64,000 nucleotides of DNA from CAYLRU01 sp964386565 (GTDB lineage: Bacteria > Desulfobacterota > Desulfobacteria > Desulfobacterales > UBA5616): NCBI GenBank assembly GCA_964386565.1, contig CAYLRU010000008.1:1-64000 (forward strand). Reading direction: 5' to 3'. Below are positions 8,601 to 16,931 of the stretch, piece by piece. Numbering within the stretch: position 1 is the stretch's first letter; every line of letters begins with the position of its first letter. The translations under genes and the position numbers were made by a program. The notes beneath the pieces were generated by a model. That model was given only the letters and a program-made list of their open reading frames with translations, was not told the DNA's origin and did not search any database.

Positions 8601-9765
8601 GCCATCCCCGCGTCATGGTACCGGTAATCCGGTCCTGGATCGTATACCCGGATCCGTCAAAATCCAGCCACAGGTTTCGCGTCAGGGTCAGTTGATCCGG
8701 CGTCGGCTCAGGATCTCCCCGTCGAATGACCTTAAATGTCATGGTGTCGCCGGATTTCACCCGGTATGCCGGCAAATGGCGCCATCCGGCGGGCAGCGTG
8801 GTCTGGCGGGGATCAATCGCCGGCACACCCTTTATCTCCAAAAGCCGCAGGTGATTTCGACCGTCGAATACCCAAATTTCTTCATCCGGCCAGGGATCGG
8901 GGTTTTTACTCAAGGTCAGGGATATCTGCTCTGTTGTGCTTCGGGAAATGACTTCCACATGCCAGTTGCCCGGCCGAATCTGAAGACGAAGCCGTCCATC
9001 CGCTTCAAGCCTCGCCGGAAGGGGGCTTTTCAGGTTCAAGGGGATAAAGTCCCCTGGAAGGGCGCCCTCCAGGAACACTTCCCGCTGATTTCCCGAAACC
9101 TGCAGGTCTATTGCGGTAATCACCTCCATGGGGATTTCATCGACGATCAATCGAAAGACCTGTACGTCAAACCGGTCTTTCACCTCTTTCCGATCAGCAG
9201 CAACGTCCTGTTTTTTAAGCCACAACCGTCCATTTTCATCGATATCGGGAAATGCCACAAGCCGGCCATTCATAAAGACCCTGACAAGGGCCGTTTCACG
9301 CGGTATCACCATTGCATCGGGAAGGATCCGCCAGGAGAACTCTCCGTGGATGCGATATATTCCCGGATTAAGCAGAACGCTTGGCCGGCCGTTTTTCGCC
9401 AACACTGTTGCCGGAACGCCATTGACAAAAATCTTTTGCGGCCACAATTCCATGCTGCCGGGCAATGTCACCCGGCTTTCCCCAAATACCTGCCAGGTCT
9501 GTTCAAAGGATGCCGACGTCTCCTTGATTTCCAGAACCAGGGCCGTAGGCCATGCACATCGGCGTTCTTTCCCGTCGTTATATAAATGGGGGCAATCCAG
9601 GTCTTTTTCATCATCCAGCACCCAGTCCACCCAGGGCCTGAGGGGTTCCGGCACCTGTTCAGGCGTCATGCCATGCGTATCAGATAAAAGCGCTGTCCAA
9701 CTTATACAAAGCACAACCAAAAACCGAAATCCAGTGCAACACCATTTGAACCCCGGCACTTTCAT
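5608..9765 (-). CDS. Very large exported/inner-membrane protein with duplicated beta-rich regions
   Basis: A 1385-residue protein I cannot assign. A signal peptide occupies about residues 1-32. Residues 33-480 are beta-rich; membrane helices follow at about 485-501, 507-519, 527-541 and 556-573. A second block has a helix at 695-711, then residues 725-745, which look like another signal peptide ending in VAHAG, then a second beta-rich region to about 1165, and C-terminal helices at 1177-1196, 1207-1235, 1250-1270 and 1316-1338. The regions near 98-142 and 798-846 align in pattern (TLPG or PLPG, a VNG/VDG turn, then a GIYRIHGE or GIHQVLLAGH strand), indicating internal duplication. ATG 9765 has an AAGGAGG site. 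An envelope role is likely (inference). Confidence 0.75.
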   Translation of the reverse strand: MKVPGFKWCCTGFRFLVVLCISWTALLSDTHGMTPEQVPEPLRPWVDWVLDDEKDLDCPHLYNDGKERRCAWPTALVLEIKETSASFEQTWQVFGESRVTLPGSMELWPQKIFVNGVPATVLAKNGRPSVLLNPGIYRIHGEFSWRILPDAMVIPRETALVRVFMNGRLVAFPDIDENGRLWLKKQDVAADRKEVKDRFDVQVFRLIVDEIPMEVITAIDLQVSGNQREVFLEGALPGDFIPLNLKSPLPARLEADGRLRLQIRPGNWHVEVISRSTTEQISLTLSKNPDPWPDEEIWVFDGRNHLRLLEIKGVPAIDPRQTTLPAGWRHLPAYRVKSGDTMTFKVIRRGDPEPTPDQLTLTRNLWLDFDGSGYTIQDRITGTMTRGWRLETGPEIKLGRVLIDGIPQFITTLPGSDRQGVEVRRGGLNLTADSRYENEISDLPVTGWTHDFQQVDSVLHLPPGWNVLTMRGVDNVQNTWFRQWTLMDLFLVLMIAVSFFKLWNWRWGVLSLAMAVLTWHEPNAPRYVWLNILAAVALIRVVPKGRFRQAITMYRNAAFLVLILLAVPFMVCEVRNGLFPQLEKPWQTVAMDPGKSRPAAALDVVADRAQEPALSKLRSVKKELLTKRPGKGLDTMAQQAARLDQIDPAALVQTGPGIPNWQWRSIAFNWNGPVKQEQRIQLVLLSPKINLLLNFLRVAILVILSLFLFKTGFLPEGKNKRQAFEKGIAFFIIGLLWLAPPVAHAGFPGPGLLKELKEKLLSPADCLPECARISRMVLDVQENVLQIRMEIHAGVPVTVPLPGTADQWLSGQVTVDGTNAAALYRSENDEIRIYLEAGIHQVLLAGHLNNQDRVTLPLPLKPALVTYNAQGWVVRGVHENGLADDQLQLERVGESGGERQPSFSETSAIPMFLKVERTLRLGLDWEVETVVTRLSARQEAVVIEIPLISGESVTTGGVTVKDGKVLVNMGPRQQWTRWRSVLEKQSDLILTATGTTSWIEVWKADVSTIWHTTYSGLAVVHHQDPSGHLLPEWRPWPKESIIIHTIRPKGVKGQTLTIDNSQMVVKPGRRATDIQLDFSLNSSRGGQHTVMLPENADLREVFINGQAQPIRQKNRNVTLPVTPGTQDVRMVFRSPAPIANLFSTPVVNLNTPSVNHRLNVRLGHDRWVLWMTGPRLGPAVLFWGVLLVILVIAVGLGRIRLMPLKTWQWFLLGIGLSQASVFSGVAVVGWLFALGIRKDMDPAVKNLKFNLIQAGLAILTLTALAALFFAVQKGLLGFPDMQISGNQSTAYNLNWFQDRVAAALPVSRIISVPLPAYRIVMLLWALWLAFSLLSWLRWGWQCFAANGTWRKVSFLRKRKIDPVLGQDFGEEDNGPDKKDFEHVDV

Positions 9766-9878
9766 GGATCGCCTCCTTGTATATTACAACGTTCGGAGTG
9801 ATAAACGATAAGCAATCAGTAATAAGGGGGGGATAAAATACGGTGGATCATCACCCATCACTCATTGCCCTTCCCTCA

Positions 9879-10199
9879 TTATTTATAATCCTCTCTTACC
9901 GGACTGAACACATCAATGATGTAGCAGTCCGTCAATGCCTTTCCTACATGGGGAACATTTGACGGGATCACGGCGATCTGTCCGGGCTCCAGAATATGGG
10001 TTTTGCCGCCGATGGTAAACTCGAACTTCCCTTGGATCACATTGGACACCTGTTCATGCTCATGAGTATGCTCCGGAACCACGGCGCCGGCATCCAGTAT
10101 CACCTGGGAAATGGTCATTTTTTCCGTATGAACGAGCCTTGCCCGGCATCCGGGAAAAAGTTCCCTATAATTCATGTCTTCGGGTTTTAAAAAAGCCAT
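9879..10199 (-). CDS. Small cupin-domain protein
   Basis: A 106-residue single-domain cupin. The metal-binding motif 1 reads HTHEHEQVSNVIQGKFEF and motif 2 reads PGQIAVIPSNVPHVG, so three histidines, a glutamate and a final histidine are present. Small cupins of this type bind a metal and act as sensors or isomerases; the substrate is not readable. The open frame continues upstream to 10424, but the ATG at 10199 has a GGAGG site seven bases upstream and starts right before the cupin fold, so the extension is probably untranslated. It is alone, 113 bp after the start of the 1385-residue gene. Confidence 0.85.
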   Translation of the reverse strand: MAFLKPEDMNYRELFPGCRARLVHTEKMTISQVILDAGAVVPEHTHEHEQVSNVIQGKFEFTIGGKTHILEPGQIAVIPSNVPHVGKALTDCYIIDVFSPVREDYK

Positions 10200-10543
10200 T
10201 TCGTTTCCTCCGTTCTTCATATTTCCTGTTGCCGCTGTCAAACTTTCCGGTTTCAAATTTTTAACCCGTGGATCCCGCGGATCCAACCGGTCAAACCGCC
10301 GAAGGGACCGAAGCAGAAACACCGGGCCGAAACCGACTTTTTGCAGCCCCGGGCGGGTTTCCATTTGATTCGTGGCGAACCTGACTTCCAGGCGATGGAA
10401 AAACGACTTGAAATTTTTATCCATCGCCTATAATTTCATTTTTATTGATAACGGGCCTTTAATGATATACGATATAAGCTTCATAATAATTTCGCATTAT
10501 ACCCGTTGAAGGGGAAAAACACAATATAAGGAGCTAGAATCTG
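10200..10543. other. Intergenic region between divergent cupin and beta-propeller genes
   Basis: 344 bp with no convincing gene. The minus-strand frame stays open through 10424 in phase with the cupin gene but has no recognisable domain. The AT-rich part near 10440-10510 probably holds the promoters; TTGATA at 10445-10450 is the only recognisable -35-like element and no well-spaced -10 goes with it. Confidence 0.5.
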
Positions 10544-12256
10544 TTGAAGGTACCAAGAATAAACACATGGTTTATCGTTTTTGGCTTGTTGCTCGCGATG
10601 ACATTCAGCAAGTCTGCATTTCCCGAAGAACCGTCCAGGATATTGATTCTTCCGTTTAATATTTATTCTGAAAAAGACATCTCGTTTTTAAAAAGCGGCA
10701 TTTGGGACATGTTGTCAACCCGGCTGTATCATGAAGGAACGGTATCCATCATGGGAAAAACCGTATCCCAAAACGCCGTGGAAACTTTTTCAGGTCCCGT
10801 TGATGAAAGCTTGGCAATGAACGCCGGTGAGAAACTCTCGGCCGACTACGTGTTATTCGGAAGCCTGACCGTTTTCGGCGATACCATCAGCACGGATGCC
10901 CGGTTCATTCATGTTCCCAGCCGGTCGGTAAAGGTGACGTTTAACCGGTCCGGCACACAACACGGCGATGTTATACTGCATATCAATGAGTTTGCCCGGA
11001 TCATCAACGAGACCGTCTTCGGCAACGTCCCGGTGGTTAAACCGGTTCCCCAAAAGCAGGGCGCCATACGGGAAAACCGCATGAATCCTGAAATCTTGTG
11101 GAAAAAAGAACAAGGCAACATGCCCATTGAAGATAAATTGCCGGCAGCACAAATGCCCCCTGCCGGACCAGGAAATCAGGAACAGGTTGCCGTGGTTTCG
11201 CCGTCGCCCGTTAAAAAGCCCGCTACGGATCGGCCCGTCAGATTCTGGAAAAGCGCTGAATTTTCCTTTAAAATAAACGGTATGGCCGTTGGGGATGTTG
11301 ACGGGGACCGGGTGCCTGAAGTCGTTTTTATTACCCAAAGGGATATTTATGTTTATCGCATCAACGAGAACGGTATTGAAAATTTTTCCGTTATTAAAGG
11401 AAGGAGAACCAGCAATCTGATCAGCATCGATGTGGCGGATATAAATCAAAACGGAAAGGATGAAATATTTGTTACGAATTTTCTGACCGGAAACGCCGTT
11501 AACAACTCTTTTGTACTGGAATGGAACGGACAAAATTTTAAAACCGTATCGAACAGGCAGGACTGGTATTTTCGTGTGATTAAGGACCCTGAAAACAATC
11601 CCCTCCTCTTAGGTCAAAAACGGACCCGGGAAGATGAATTCTTTTCAGGGCCGGTAAAGAGGCTTGCCTATCGAAACGGCGGTTACGAGGCTGTGGAATC
11701 CGTTAAACTGCCTGCAGGTATGAATCTTTATGCCTTCAGTCTGGGAGATGCGTTAAACGACAACCGAAAGCTGATCGTTACCTATGCCTACGACGATCGT
11801 ATTAAAATTATCGACGAATCCGGCAACGAAGACGTCACCGGAGATGATTCTTACGGCGGAGGGAGCGTCCTCCTGGAGTTTCCGTATAACCGGAATTCGA
11901 ATGCAAAAGAAGAAGACAGGTATTATATCCCCCAGCGTCTCTTTGTTGAAGATCTGGACAACGACGGAAAAAATGAAATTGTGGCGGTGAAAAACACCGA
12001 TTCCTCGGGCCGTCTTTTCAAGCGTTTCAGGCACTACAAGACCGGCCTCATCGAAGCGCTCCAATGGAATGCCCTGGGATTCGACAAAAAGATAAAAACA
12101 AAAGAAATCTCTGGATATATTGCCGATTATGCCGTTGTCGATCTCAATCGTGACGGGAACAAGGAACTGCTTTATGCCGTGGTTAAAGGCGGCGGCCCGT
12201 TTTTCGGGAAGGAAAAAAGTTTCATTGTCTACCAGCCTTTTCATAAGGCTGACTAA
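10544..12256 (+). CDS. Exported FG-GAP/VCBS-repeat protein with a TolB/FlgO-like N-terminal domain
   Basis: A 570-residue protein with a signal peptide (about 1-28). Residues 32-170 (RILILPFNIYSEKD, then DYVLFGSLTVFGD) resemble the small alpha/beta domains used by TolB-N/FlgO-type lipoproteins. From about 240 onward come FG-GAP/VCBS-like repeats with Asp/Asn calcium-type loops: GDVDGDRVPE, DINQNGKDE, DLDNDGKNE, DLNRDGNKE. These form beta-propellers in surface or periplasmic proteins. The start is a TTG with TAAGGAG about ten bases upstream. It converges with mutL, with only 8 bp between stop codons. The function is likely envelope-associated binding (inference). Confidence 0.75.
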   Translation: MKVPRINTWFIVFGLLLAMTFSKSAFPEEPSRILILPFNIYSEKDISFLKSGIWDMLSTRLYHEGTVSIMGKTVSQNAVETFSGPVDESLAMNAGEKLSADYVLFGSLTVFGDTISTDARFIHVPSRSVKVTFNRSGTQHGDVILHINEFARIINETVFGNVPVVKPVPQKQGAIRENRMNPEILWKKEQGNMPIEDKLPAAQMPPAGPGNQEQVAVVSPSPVKKPATDRPVRFWKSAEFSFKINGMAVGDVDGDRVPEVVFITQRDIYVYRINENGIENFSVIKGRRTSNLISIDVADINQNGKDEIFVTNFLTGNAVNNSFVLEWNGQNFKTVSNRQDWYFRVIKDPENNPLLLGQKRTREDEFFSGPVKRLAYRNGGYEAVESVKLPAGMNLYAFSLGDALNDNRKLIVTYAYDDRIKIIDESGNEDVTGDDSYGGGSVLLEFPYNRNSNAKEEDRYYIPQRLFVEDLDNDGKNEIVAVKNTDSSGRLFKRFRHYKTGLIEALQWNALGFDKKIKTKEISGYIADYAVVDLNRDGNKELLYAVVKGGGPFFGKEKSFIVYQPFHKAD

Positions 12257-12264
12257 ATTCCGGT

Positions 12265-14031
12265 CTAAAGGATCCGACGAAACCTTTTTTCCAGGTCAGC
12301 CACGGTCCATCGGATCCAGGTGGGGCGGCCGTGAGGACAATTGTCCGGATTTTCACACCGGTCCAGTTGAGCCAGCAATTCAGCCATCTGCTTGTCTGAA
12401 AGGGATTGATTCGCCCTTATGGCGCCATGGCAAGCCATGATTTTATGGCATTCATCAAGGGCTTGTGTCAAACCCGGGGTAAATCCGATATCCATCATTT
12501 TCTCGATGATTTCCATAATGATCGGCTTGATGTCGCGATCTGCCAGCAGACCGGGAACGGCCTTCAAGGCAAACGTGTTCCCGCCGAACGGTTCGATTTC
12601 AATTCCGATTTTTTCCAGTTCAGGTATCAGGTCATCCAAGATCCGGGCTGCATGATATCCTACATCAAAGGTTTCCGGCATCAGCAGTTTCTGGCGATGG
12701 ACAGCGTTATTTTCAGCCCGGTCCCGGATACGTTCATACAAGACCCGTTCATGGGCCGCATGCTGGTCGATGAGAATCAGACCGTCTTCTCCCTGGCATA
12801 CCATATAAGTGTTATGCAATTGCCCGATGACCGCCAGATCGCCGAAAAACCGCTTCTGCCAGAGATCCTGCTGCTTGACGGATTCTTTCTTTAAAACAGA
12901 GGGTCCGGGCAGTGATTTTGTTTCCGGGAAAAAATCATCTACAGGCTCCCTCACCTGTTTTTCCACAGGAGGCACCGTCCGTAAACCAGTCGATTCCCGA
13001 ACCGCGTTTTTAAAGCCGGCCGCCTCAGGTCGTACCATTCGGGTTCCTCCCTTAAATACCCCGGATAAGGCCCGAACCACCGCATCATGGACCTGCTTCT
13101 GGTCTGCAAACCGGACTTCATGTTTTGTGGGGTGTACATTAACATCCACCCTTTCCGGGGGAAGATCGATAAAAATGACAACCAGGGGATATTGCCCTTT
13201 CATCAGGCGTCCGGAAAACCCTTCGAACAACGCGTGGGTAATGACCTTGTCCCGGACAAACCGTTTATTTACGAAAAGATAAATCCCTTTTGAGGTACTT
13301 CGTGCATGTCGATCCGAGGCGGCCCATCCGGAAACCGATATACCGTTTTGATCCCATTCCAGGGGATAAAGATCGCCTTCCAGTTCTTTTCCCAGTATAT
13401 CGGCAATCCGGCTTTTCGGATCGGACGATGATGTCCAGTTATAGACCGTTTTACCGTTATGGGTCAGTTTATATCGAATGCCCGGACTCCCCAGCGCCAT
13501 CCGTGATACCACATCGGCAATATGCCCCATCTCCGTGTTTACGGTTTTTAAAAATTTTCGCCTTGCCGGCGTATTATAGAACAGGTCTTTCACCGTAATC
13601 ATGGTACCCCGGGGGGCGCCTACTTCCCTGACCCGGGTGATTTTTCCTCCCTCGACAATGACCTCTGTTCCCGACGGAGATGATTCATCCCGGGTTATCA
13701 GGGAAAAACGGGAGACCGAAGCAATGCTGGGCAGGGCCTCACCCCTGAATCCCAGGGTACCGATGGAAAACAGGTCCTTGTCCGTATATATTTTGCTGGT
13801 GGCATACCGCTCAATGGCCAAAAGCGCATCATCGTGGCCCATGCCGATGCCGTCATCCGATACGCGTATTAAAGAACGCCCCCCTTTTTCCACTTCAATG
13901 TGAATGCGGGAGCTTCCGGCGTCTATAGCATTCTCCGTCAATTCCTTGACCACGGAAGAAGGGCGCTCCACCACCTCGCCTGCGGCGATCTTATTGGACA
14001 GAATTTCCGGAAGAATTTTTATGCGGGACAT
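12265..14031 (-). CDS. mutL: DNA mismatch repair endonuclease MutL
   Basis: A 588-residue MutL. N-terminal GHKL ATPase motifs are present (ENAIDAGS, DDGIGM, GFRGEALPSI) with the DNA-binding half containing NVHPTKHEVRF. The C-terminal domain carries the endonuclease motif DQHAAHERVLYE (DQHAx2Ex4E), an ACHGAIRA motif and the CPHGRP motif, so this is a nicking MutL as in bacteria without MutH. The start chosen is the ATG at 14031 (MSRIKILP, the family N-terminus); the open frame begins seven codons earlier and neither site has a strong ribosome binding site. No mutS in the window. Confidence 0.95.
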   Translation of the reverse strand: MSRIKILPEILSNKIAAGEVVERPSSVVKELTENAIDAGSSRIHIEVEKGGRSLIRVSDDGIGMGHDDALLAIERYATSKIYTDKDLFSIGTLGFRGEALPSIASVSRFSLITRDESSPSGTEVIVEGGKITRVREVGAPRGTMITVKDLFYNTPARRKFLKTVNTEMGHIADVVSRMALGSPGIRYKLTHNGKTVYNWTSSSDPKSRIADILGKELEGDLYPLEWDQNGISVSGWAASDRHARSTSKGIYLFVNKRFVRDKVITHALFEGFSGRLMKGQYPLVVIFIDLPPERVDVNVHPTKHEVRFADQKQVHDAVVRALSGVFKGGTRMVRPEAAGFKNAVRESTGLRTVPPVEKQVREPVDDFFPETKSLPGPSVLKKESVKQQDLWQKRFFGDLAVIGQLHNTYMVCQGEDGLILIDQHAAHERVLYERIRDRAENNAVHRQKLLMPETFDVGYHAARILDDLIPELEKIGIEIEPFGGNTFALKAVPGLLADRDIKPIIMEIIEKMMDIGFTPGLTQALDECHKIMACHGAIRANQSLSDKQMAELLAQLDRCENPDNCPHGRPTWIRWTVADLEKRFRRIL

Positions 14032-14203
14032 ACAAAAACCAGGCCGATCCAATTTGAAAGTTGACAGGTTGTTCAGATTTCAGGCTGACTGTTCGTTTTG
14101 TGAATGGTGAACAAGTTAAGACTGTACCGGGCTTTTATTCCGGTTCTCCTGAAGCCTGATACCCTGAACCCATAGCCTGTGGCTTATAGCCTATCCATCT
14201 ATT

Positions 14204-14383
14204 TCAACATTTCTCTTTACAAAAACGAACCAGATATTCCTGCTCCTTGGGGGACAGGTTAAACCGGAAACCTGCTTCGCTGACCCATTTCTGAACAGGG
14301 GTATGCGGATATTGGGTTCTCTGCTCGGAAACCCATTTTACGGCATTTCTGATGGCATCGCCTTCGGGCATAATGGTCGTCAT
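14204..14383 (-). CDS. Small conserved-looking hypothetical protein downstream of gatA
   Basis: A 59-residue protein (MTTIMPEGDAIRNAVKWVSE...), rich in charged and aromatic residues, ending in FCKEKC. It starts at an ATG with AAGGGG eight bases upstream, 14 nt after the gatA stop, so it is probably translated from the gatCA transcript. No membrane segment or known motif; function unknown. A TTG at 14401 in the same frame overlaps the gatA stop and is a weaker alternative start. Confidence 0.65.
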   Translation of the reverse strand: MTTIMPEGDAIRNAVKWVSEQRTQYPHTPVQKWVSEAGFRFNLSPKEQEYLVRFCKEKC

Positions 14384-14397
14384 GGGAAAACCCCTTT

Positions 14398-15867
14398 TCA
14401 AATTGATGATAAAGCAGGCTTTTTAAGGGGAACCGCTGTTGCCTGCTCAAAATTATGGGCGATCTTCAGTAACATCTGCTCGTTAAAATGCGCCCCCAGG
14501 ATCTGAAGGCCGATGGGAAGACCTTCCGGCGAAAAACCGCATGGTACGGACATGCCGGGTATTCCGGCAAGGTTGGCGGACAGGGTGTAAATATCCGATA
14601 AATACATGGTCAGAGGATCATCGATGTTTTCCCCGATTTTAAACGCCGGTGTCGGCACCGTGGGTGCAAGAATCGCATCACAGAAACCAAAGGCCTTTTT
14701 AAAATCATCCATAATCAGGGTCCGAACCTGGGATGCTTTTTTGTAATAAGCGTCATAGTATCCGGCGGAAAGCGCATAGGTTCCCAATATAATCCGGCGC
14801 TGGACCTCCGGGCCGAATCCCCTGGACCGGGTCTTCCGATACATGCCGATCATGGATGTGCCGGTTTTATCCCTGACGCCGTATTTCACCCCGTCATAAC
14901 GGGCAAGGTTTGAACTGGCTTCCGACGGCGCAATTAAATAATAGGCAGCCACCGCATAGTCGGTGTGGGGCAGGGAGACATCCACACAAGTTGCCCCCAG
15001 GTCTTCAATGGTTTTGACGGCCCGGTTTACGGCATCTGCCACCGAAGGGTTCAATCCATCCACTTCAAAGTACTGTTTCGGAATCCCCACGGTGCATCCT
15101 TCAAGACCGGGGGTTAAAAACGCGGTATAATCCGGAACATCTTTGGGTACGGATGTTGAATCTTTTGGATCATAGCCCGAAATCACGTTCATCAGCAAGG
15201 CGGCGTCAAAAACGGTTTTGGTGATGGGACCGATCTGATCCAGGGAAGACGCAAAGGCCACCAGGCCGAATCTGGAGACACGGCCGTATGTGGGTTTTAA
15301 TCCCACAACACCGCAATGGGAAGCCGGTTGACGGATGGACCCCCCGGTATCCGAGCCTAGAGCGCCGAGGCACATATCCGCAGATACGGCAGCGGCCGAT
15401 CCACCGCTGGATCCGCCGGGTACCCGGCTGATATCCCAGGGGTTTCGGGTCAGCCTTAATCCGGAGTTTTCCGTGGAAGACCCCATGGCAAACTCATCCA
15501 TATTCACCTTGCCCAACATCACGGCACCTGCCTGATTCAGCTTCTCCATTACCGTTGCATCATACGGCGGAATAAAATTTTCAAGAATCTTCGATGCGCA
15601 GGTCGTCCGGATCCCCTTGGTGCAGATCAGATCTTTGATGGCAAGGGGAATCCCGGTCAACGGTAATATATCACCCTCGGCGATCATGTAATCCGCGCGC
15701 CGGGCCTGCTCCATTGCCGTCTCAGGGGTCACCGTAATATAGGCACCGATTTTGTCGTCCACTGCTTCGATGCGATCCAGAACGGCCCGGGTCAATTCCG
15801 TTGATGATATGTCTTTATTCGCCAGAAGCCGGTGTGCTTCCTGAATGGTGAGTTCATGATACGTCAT
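14398..15867 (-). CDS. gatA: Asp-tRNA(Asn)/Glu-tRNA(Gln) amidotransferase subunit A
   Basis: A 489-residue amidase-signature protein. It generates ammonia from glutamine for transamidation of mischarged Glu-tRNA(Gln) or Asp-tRNA(Asn) in the GatCAB complex. The Ser-cisSer-Lys triad is visible: the lysine in PLAIKDLI, the glycine-serine loop GGSSGGSAAAV and the nucleophile in GSDTGGSIRQPA. Length is usual. AAGGAG upstream of the ATG at 15867; gatC ends 20 bp before. gatB is not in the window. Confidence 0.96.
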   Translation of the reverse strand: MTYHELTIQEAHRLLANKDISSTELTRAVLDRIEAVDDKIGAYITVTPETAMEQARRADYMIAEGDILPLTGIPLAIKDLICTKGIRTTCASKILENFIPPYDATVMEKLNQAGAVMLGKVNMDEFAMGSSTENSGLRLTRNPWDISRVPGGSSGGSAAAVSADMCLGALGSDTGGSIRQPASHCGVVGLKPTYGRVSRFGLVAFASSLDQIGPITKTVFDAALLMNVISGYDPKDSTSVPKDVPDYTAFLTPGLEGCTVGIPKQYFEVDGLNPSVADAVNRAVKTIEDLGATCVDVSLPHTDYAVAAYYLIAPSEASSNLARYDGVKYGVRDKTGTSMIGMYRKTRSRGFGPEVQRRIILGTYALSAGYYDAYYKKASQVRTLIMDDFKKAFGFCDAILAPTVPTPAFKIGENIDDPLTMYLSDIYTLSANLAGIPGMSVPCGFSPEGLPIGLQILGAHFNEQMLLKIAHNFEQATAVPLKKPALSSI

Positions 15868-15887
15868 TGTATGTGTATTACTCCTTG

Positions 15888-16175
15888 CTAACCGATAACC
15901 GTTGGAACCAAAAAAAACCCGTCTTCTTTTTCAGGAGCATTGGCCAGTGCCGCTTGCCTGTCAAGATGTTCTCCTTCTTCATCCTCCCGGAACGCGTTGT
16001 TTAAAAAGATCGCATGGGAAGTAGGCTTGACGCCTTTGGTATCCACTTTGTTCAATACGTCGACATACGCAAGAATCGTCCCGATTTGATCGGCAAATTT
16101 ATCCGTCTGCTCGTCTTCAATATCCAGACGGGCCAGTTTCGCCACATGGGCCACTTCTTCCTTGGTAATCTTCAT
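15888..16175 (-). CDS. gatC: Asp-tRNA(Asn)/Glu-tRNA(Gln) amidotransferase subunit C
   Basis: A 95-residue GatC, which clamps GatA and GatB together. The N-terminal KEEVAHVAKLARL helix and C-terminal DGFFLVPTVIG segment are family hallmarks. The ATG at 16175 (MKITKEEV) is preferred, with AGGTG about nine bases upstream; a GTG at 16187 in frame would add four residues but has no binding site. Lies 23 bp after the SPOR gene and 20 bp before gatA. Confidence 0.93.
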   Translation of the reverse strand: MKITKEEVAHVAKLARLDIEDEQTDKFADQIGTILAYVDVLNKVDTKGVKPTSHAIFLNNAFREDEEGEHLDRQAALANAPEKEDGFFLVPTVIG

Positions 16176-16198
16176 TTCCTCTTTCACCTGATTTTATG

Positions 16199-16921
16199 TT
16201 AAAGGGTAATCAACAGTGCGTCATACTTCTCGGATTTTAGCCGGGAAAGCATCTTTTCCGCTTCTTCCTTGTGCCGGAAAGGTCCCACCCGGACCCTGTA
16301 CCACCTTCCTTTGCCTGAAATACTTGAAGCCATGCTGTAAGCCGAATACCCTTTCTGTTTCAGCTTTTCCACCATTTTTTCCGCCGCGGCCCTGTCTTTC
16401 AATGAGGACACCTGAATGGTCCACCGGAAGTCTCCACCGGCCGGTTGATCCGTTATTTTCGATTCTTCTCCCCCGTCCGCCGGTTTTTGCATCATTTCCG
16501 CGGGTTGTTCTTTTTCCGGTTGAATTGTGGATTCTTTTACGGCAACCGGTTTGCCTGCATCCGGCTTTTCGGCTGCAGGCTCTTTCTTTACCGCGGTAAC
16601 GGCATGAACCGTTTCGGACTTCTTTAAATCTTCATAAAATTCAAGATGTTCCTTCTTATTCACCGCCTTGGACAGATCTTCAAATTGTTCCCTTTCTTTT
16701 TTGATCAATGCTTCTTCAAGTGCCGCTAATTTATTCTGAATTTTTTCAATATCGAACTGCACCGGCGCCGTTCCCCTGCCCACAAGAATTCCCAGCCCGA
16801 ACATCCAGATCGATGAAAAACAGATCAGCCCGATCCAGAAGCCGGACCCTTTTCCGGGTCTTTCAGCCGACTTGTTCTGTTTCTGGCGCACAGGCCTGTT
16901 ATTTGACGATTTTTCCGTCAT
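16199..16921 (-). CDS. SPOR-domain inner-membrane protein
   Basis: A 240-residue bitopic protein: short cytoplasmic N-terminus rich in Lys/Arg/Asn, one membrane helix (about residues 30-48, FWIGLICFSSIWMFGLGILV), a coiled-coil-like stretch (about 55-105), a Pro/Glu/Lys/Ala-rich linker, and a C-terminal SPOR domain (about 165-240; IQVSSLKDRAAAEKMVEKLKQ and WYRVRVGPF). SPOR domains bind denuded septal peptidoglycan, so a cell-division or envelope role is expected. The start at 16921 (MTEKSS) lies 10 nt after the argS stop; upstream codons in frame overlap argS. Confidence 0.85.
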   Translation of the reverse strand: MTEKSSNNRPVRQKQNKSAERPGKGSGFWIGLICFSSIWMFGLGILVGRGTAPVQFDIEKIQNKLAALEEALIKKEREQFEDLSKAVNKKEHLEFYEDLKKSETVHAVTAVKKEPAAEKPDAGKPVAVKESTIQPEKEQPAEMMQKPADGGEESKITDQPAGGDFRWTIQVSSLKDRAAAEKMVEKLKQKGYSAYSMASSISGKGRWYRVRVGPFRHKEEAEKMLSRLKSEKYDALLITL

Positions 16922-16931
16922 ATCGCATTGG

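Noticed and set aside
8509..9585. 358-residue plus-strand open frame
   Set aside because: It lies wholly antisense to the signal-peptide end of the 1385-residue gene, has no recognisable domain and no convincing ribosome binding site.
10200..10424. 75-codon N-terminal extension of the cupin
   Set aside because: The internal ATG has a strong GGAGG site and the extension shows no domain.
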